64,000 bases of DNA from Antricoccus suffuscus (GTDB lineage Bacteria > Actinomycetota > Actinomycetes > Mycobacteriales > Antricoccaceae): assembly GCF_003003235.1 (NCBI RefSeq), contig NZ_PVUE01000001.1, positions 62,001-126,000 on the forward strand. Reading direction: 5' to 3'. The notes below the pieces were generated by a model. The model saw nothing but the letters and a program-made list of their open reading frames with translations. It was not told the origin of the DNA and did no database searches. The translations under genes and the position numbers were made by a program. Below, one piece after another: positions 63,248 to 64,000 of the stretch; positions within the stretch are counted from its first letter, which is position 1; each line of letters opens with the position of its first letter.

Positions 63248-64000
63248 CTAGTTAATCTTGTCCGGGCTGTCGAGCTGAGCGGGCTTGTACTGCTGGATGT
63301 ACTTCTGCATCTCGTCTTTCTTCATCGCCGCGAACAGCAGCGCGTCCTGCTCGGCGTTGAGGTGTACGACGCTCTGGTCGCCGACCATGCCGGTGCCGGT
63401 GTACGGCGCGGTCATGAAGTGGATGTTGGAGGACTTGACGCCACGCATCTCCCAGGCCAGATCGCGCATCAACGACGGCGTGAAGGCGGAGTCAACGGTC
63501 GTATTGCTGGTGAAGATGCCCAGGATGTTGGTCAGCATGCCGATATTGGTGATCGACACCGAGTCGAAGGTTTGCTTCATGACCTGGCGCAGGAAGTTCT
63601 GCTGCCGCTTGACCCGGTCGAAGTCGCCGTTCGGCAGCGTCTTGCGGGTGCGTACGTAGTCGAGCGCGGCCTGGCCCTGCAGCTTCTGCACGCCTTCGCC
63701 GGGGATGTTGACCTCGACGCCGCCGAGCGCGTTGGTCAGGTCCTTGAAGCCGTTCCAATCGATCATCACGACGTGGTCGATGTGCATGTTGGTGAGCTGT
63801 TCGACGGTCTGGACGGCGAGGTCGGGCCCGCCGTACGAGAAGGCAGCGTTGATCTTGTTGGTGCCGTAGCCGGGCACCGGGACCCACGAGTCGCGGGGCA
63901 GCGATACGACGTACGCGGCGGAACGGTCGGACGGGATGTGCACGATCATGATGGTGTCCGAACGCATGGAACCCTTGTCCCACTTGCCGCTGGCGAGCTG
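63248..64000 (-). CDS. LytR-CpsA-Psr (LCP) family wall-polymer ligase (cut by window edge)
   Basis: The C-terminal ~250 residues of an LCP protein; the start and membrane anchor lie beyond position 64000. Seen are MRSDTIMIVHI (Asp), VSLPRDSWVPVPGYG (Arg), NKINAAFSYGGP, and GGVEVNIPGEG with QAALDYVRTRK, all hallmark LCP positions for polyprenyl-phosphate binding. LCP enzymes attach teichoic acids, arabinogalactan or capsule to peptidoglycan. There is no LytR_C extension; the protein ends soon after the core. Convergent with the sugar permease gene, 57 bases apart. Confidence 0.93.
   Translation of the reverse strand, partial: QLASGKWDKGSMRSDTIMIVHIPSDRSAAYVVSLPRDSWVPVPGYGTNKINAAFSYGGPDLAVQTVEQLTNMHIDHVVMIDWNGFKDLTNALGGVEVNIPGEGVQKLQGQAALDYVRTRKTLPNGDFDRVKRQQNFLRQVMKQTFDSVSITNIGMLTNILGIFTSNTTVDSAFTPSLMRDLAWEMRGVKSSNIHFMTAPYTGTGMVGDQSVVHLNAEQDALLFAAMKKDEMQKYIQQYKPAQLDSPDKIN

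Overview
The window is high-GC DNA with GTG as well as ATG starts, many ATGA stop/start overlaps, lipobox lipoproteins, LCP and class A PBP wall enzymes, and families typical of actinobacteria (DUF35/thiolase pairs, LpqN-like lipoprotein, DUF3618, DUF4913). It reads as a chromosomal segment of a catabolically versatile soil-type actinomycete. The genus cannot be fixed from the sequence alone.

Layout. 1-3.9 kb: the 5' part of an ADP-forming acyl-CoA synthetase, two LysR regulators and an orphan branched-chain-amino-acid-type binding lipoprotein. 4.1-12.5 kb: a TetR gene divergent from a tight seven-gene acyl-CoA degradation operon (two AMP-forming ligases, enoyl-CoA hydratase family protein, acyl-CoA dehydrogenase, SDR, DUF35 protein, thiolase). 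Both flanks carry gene stumps: an SDR C-terminus on the left and a thiolase N-terminus on the right. 12.5-17.0 kb: a gene graveyard. A thiolase stump is fused to a DUF3618 gene, and next to it lie DUF4913, lipoprotein, transglycosylase/M23 peptidase and Phd/PIN remnants. At least ten frameshifts fall in about 4.5 kb, which suggests a decaying conjugative element. 17.2-19.9 kb: an HMG-CoA-synthase-like/DUF35 fusion lacking the catalytic Cys, translationally coupled to an intact thiolase.

20-36 kb: an MFS exporter, MarR and TetR regulators, a broken acyl-CoA dehydrogenase, a probable heteromeric acyl-CoA dehydrogenase pair with an enoyl-CoA hydratase, an alkylsulfatase-like metallo-hydrolase, an ADP-forming acyl-CoA synthetase, a nitronate monooxygenase, an SsuABC/NMT1-type importer and a quinone-oxidoreductase-like enzyme. 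Related TCTG-type palindromes occur at four promoters here, so the block probably forms one regulon. 36-45 kb: a second nitronate monooxygenase, DksA-type zinc finger, MaoC-like and RibD-C-like enzymes, a membrane metallophosphoesterase, a class A PBP and small membrane or lipoprotein genes.

45.3-52.1 kb: a six-gene coupled operon of a lipoprotein, two separate ABC ATPases, a duplicated FtsX-type permease, a response regulator and a histidine kinase. 52.1-56.3 kb: a secreted SGNH hydrolase and a second two-component pair coupled to an LPG-synthase/flippase-type membrane protein. 56.5-63.2 kb: a TetR gene divergent from an FAH-family enzyme, a metallo-hydrolase and a ribose-type ABC importer whose ATPase gene contains a perfect 18-bp inverted repeat. 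The right edge cuts an LCP-family wall ligase.

The main themes are uptake and CoA-dependent breakdown of undetermined organic acids, envelope-stress transport/sensing, and a scar of lost mobile DNA. The least explained items are the catalytic-Cys-less HMGCS/DUF35-thiolase unit, the two-ATPase lipoprotein transporter with its own two-component system, the shared palindromic regulon, and the intragenic hairpin.
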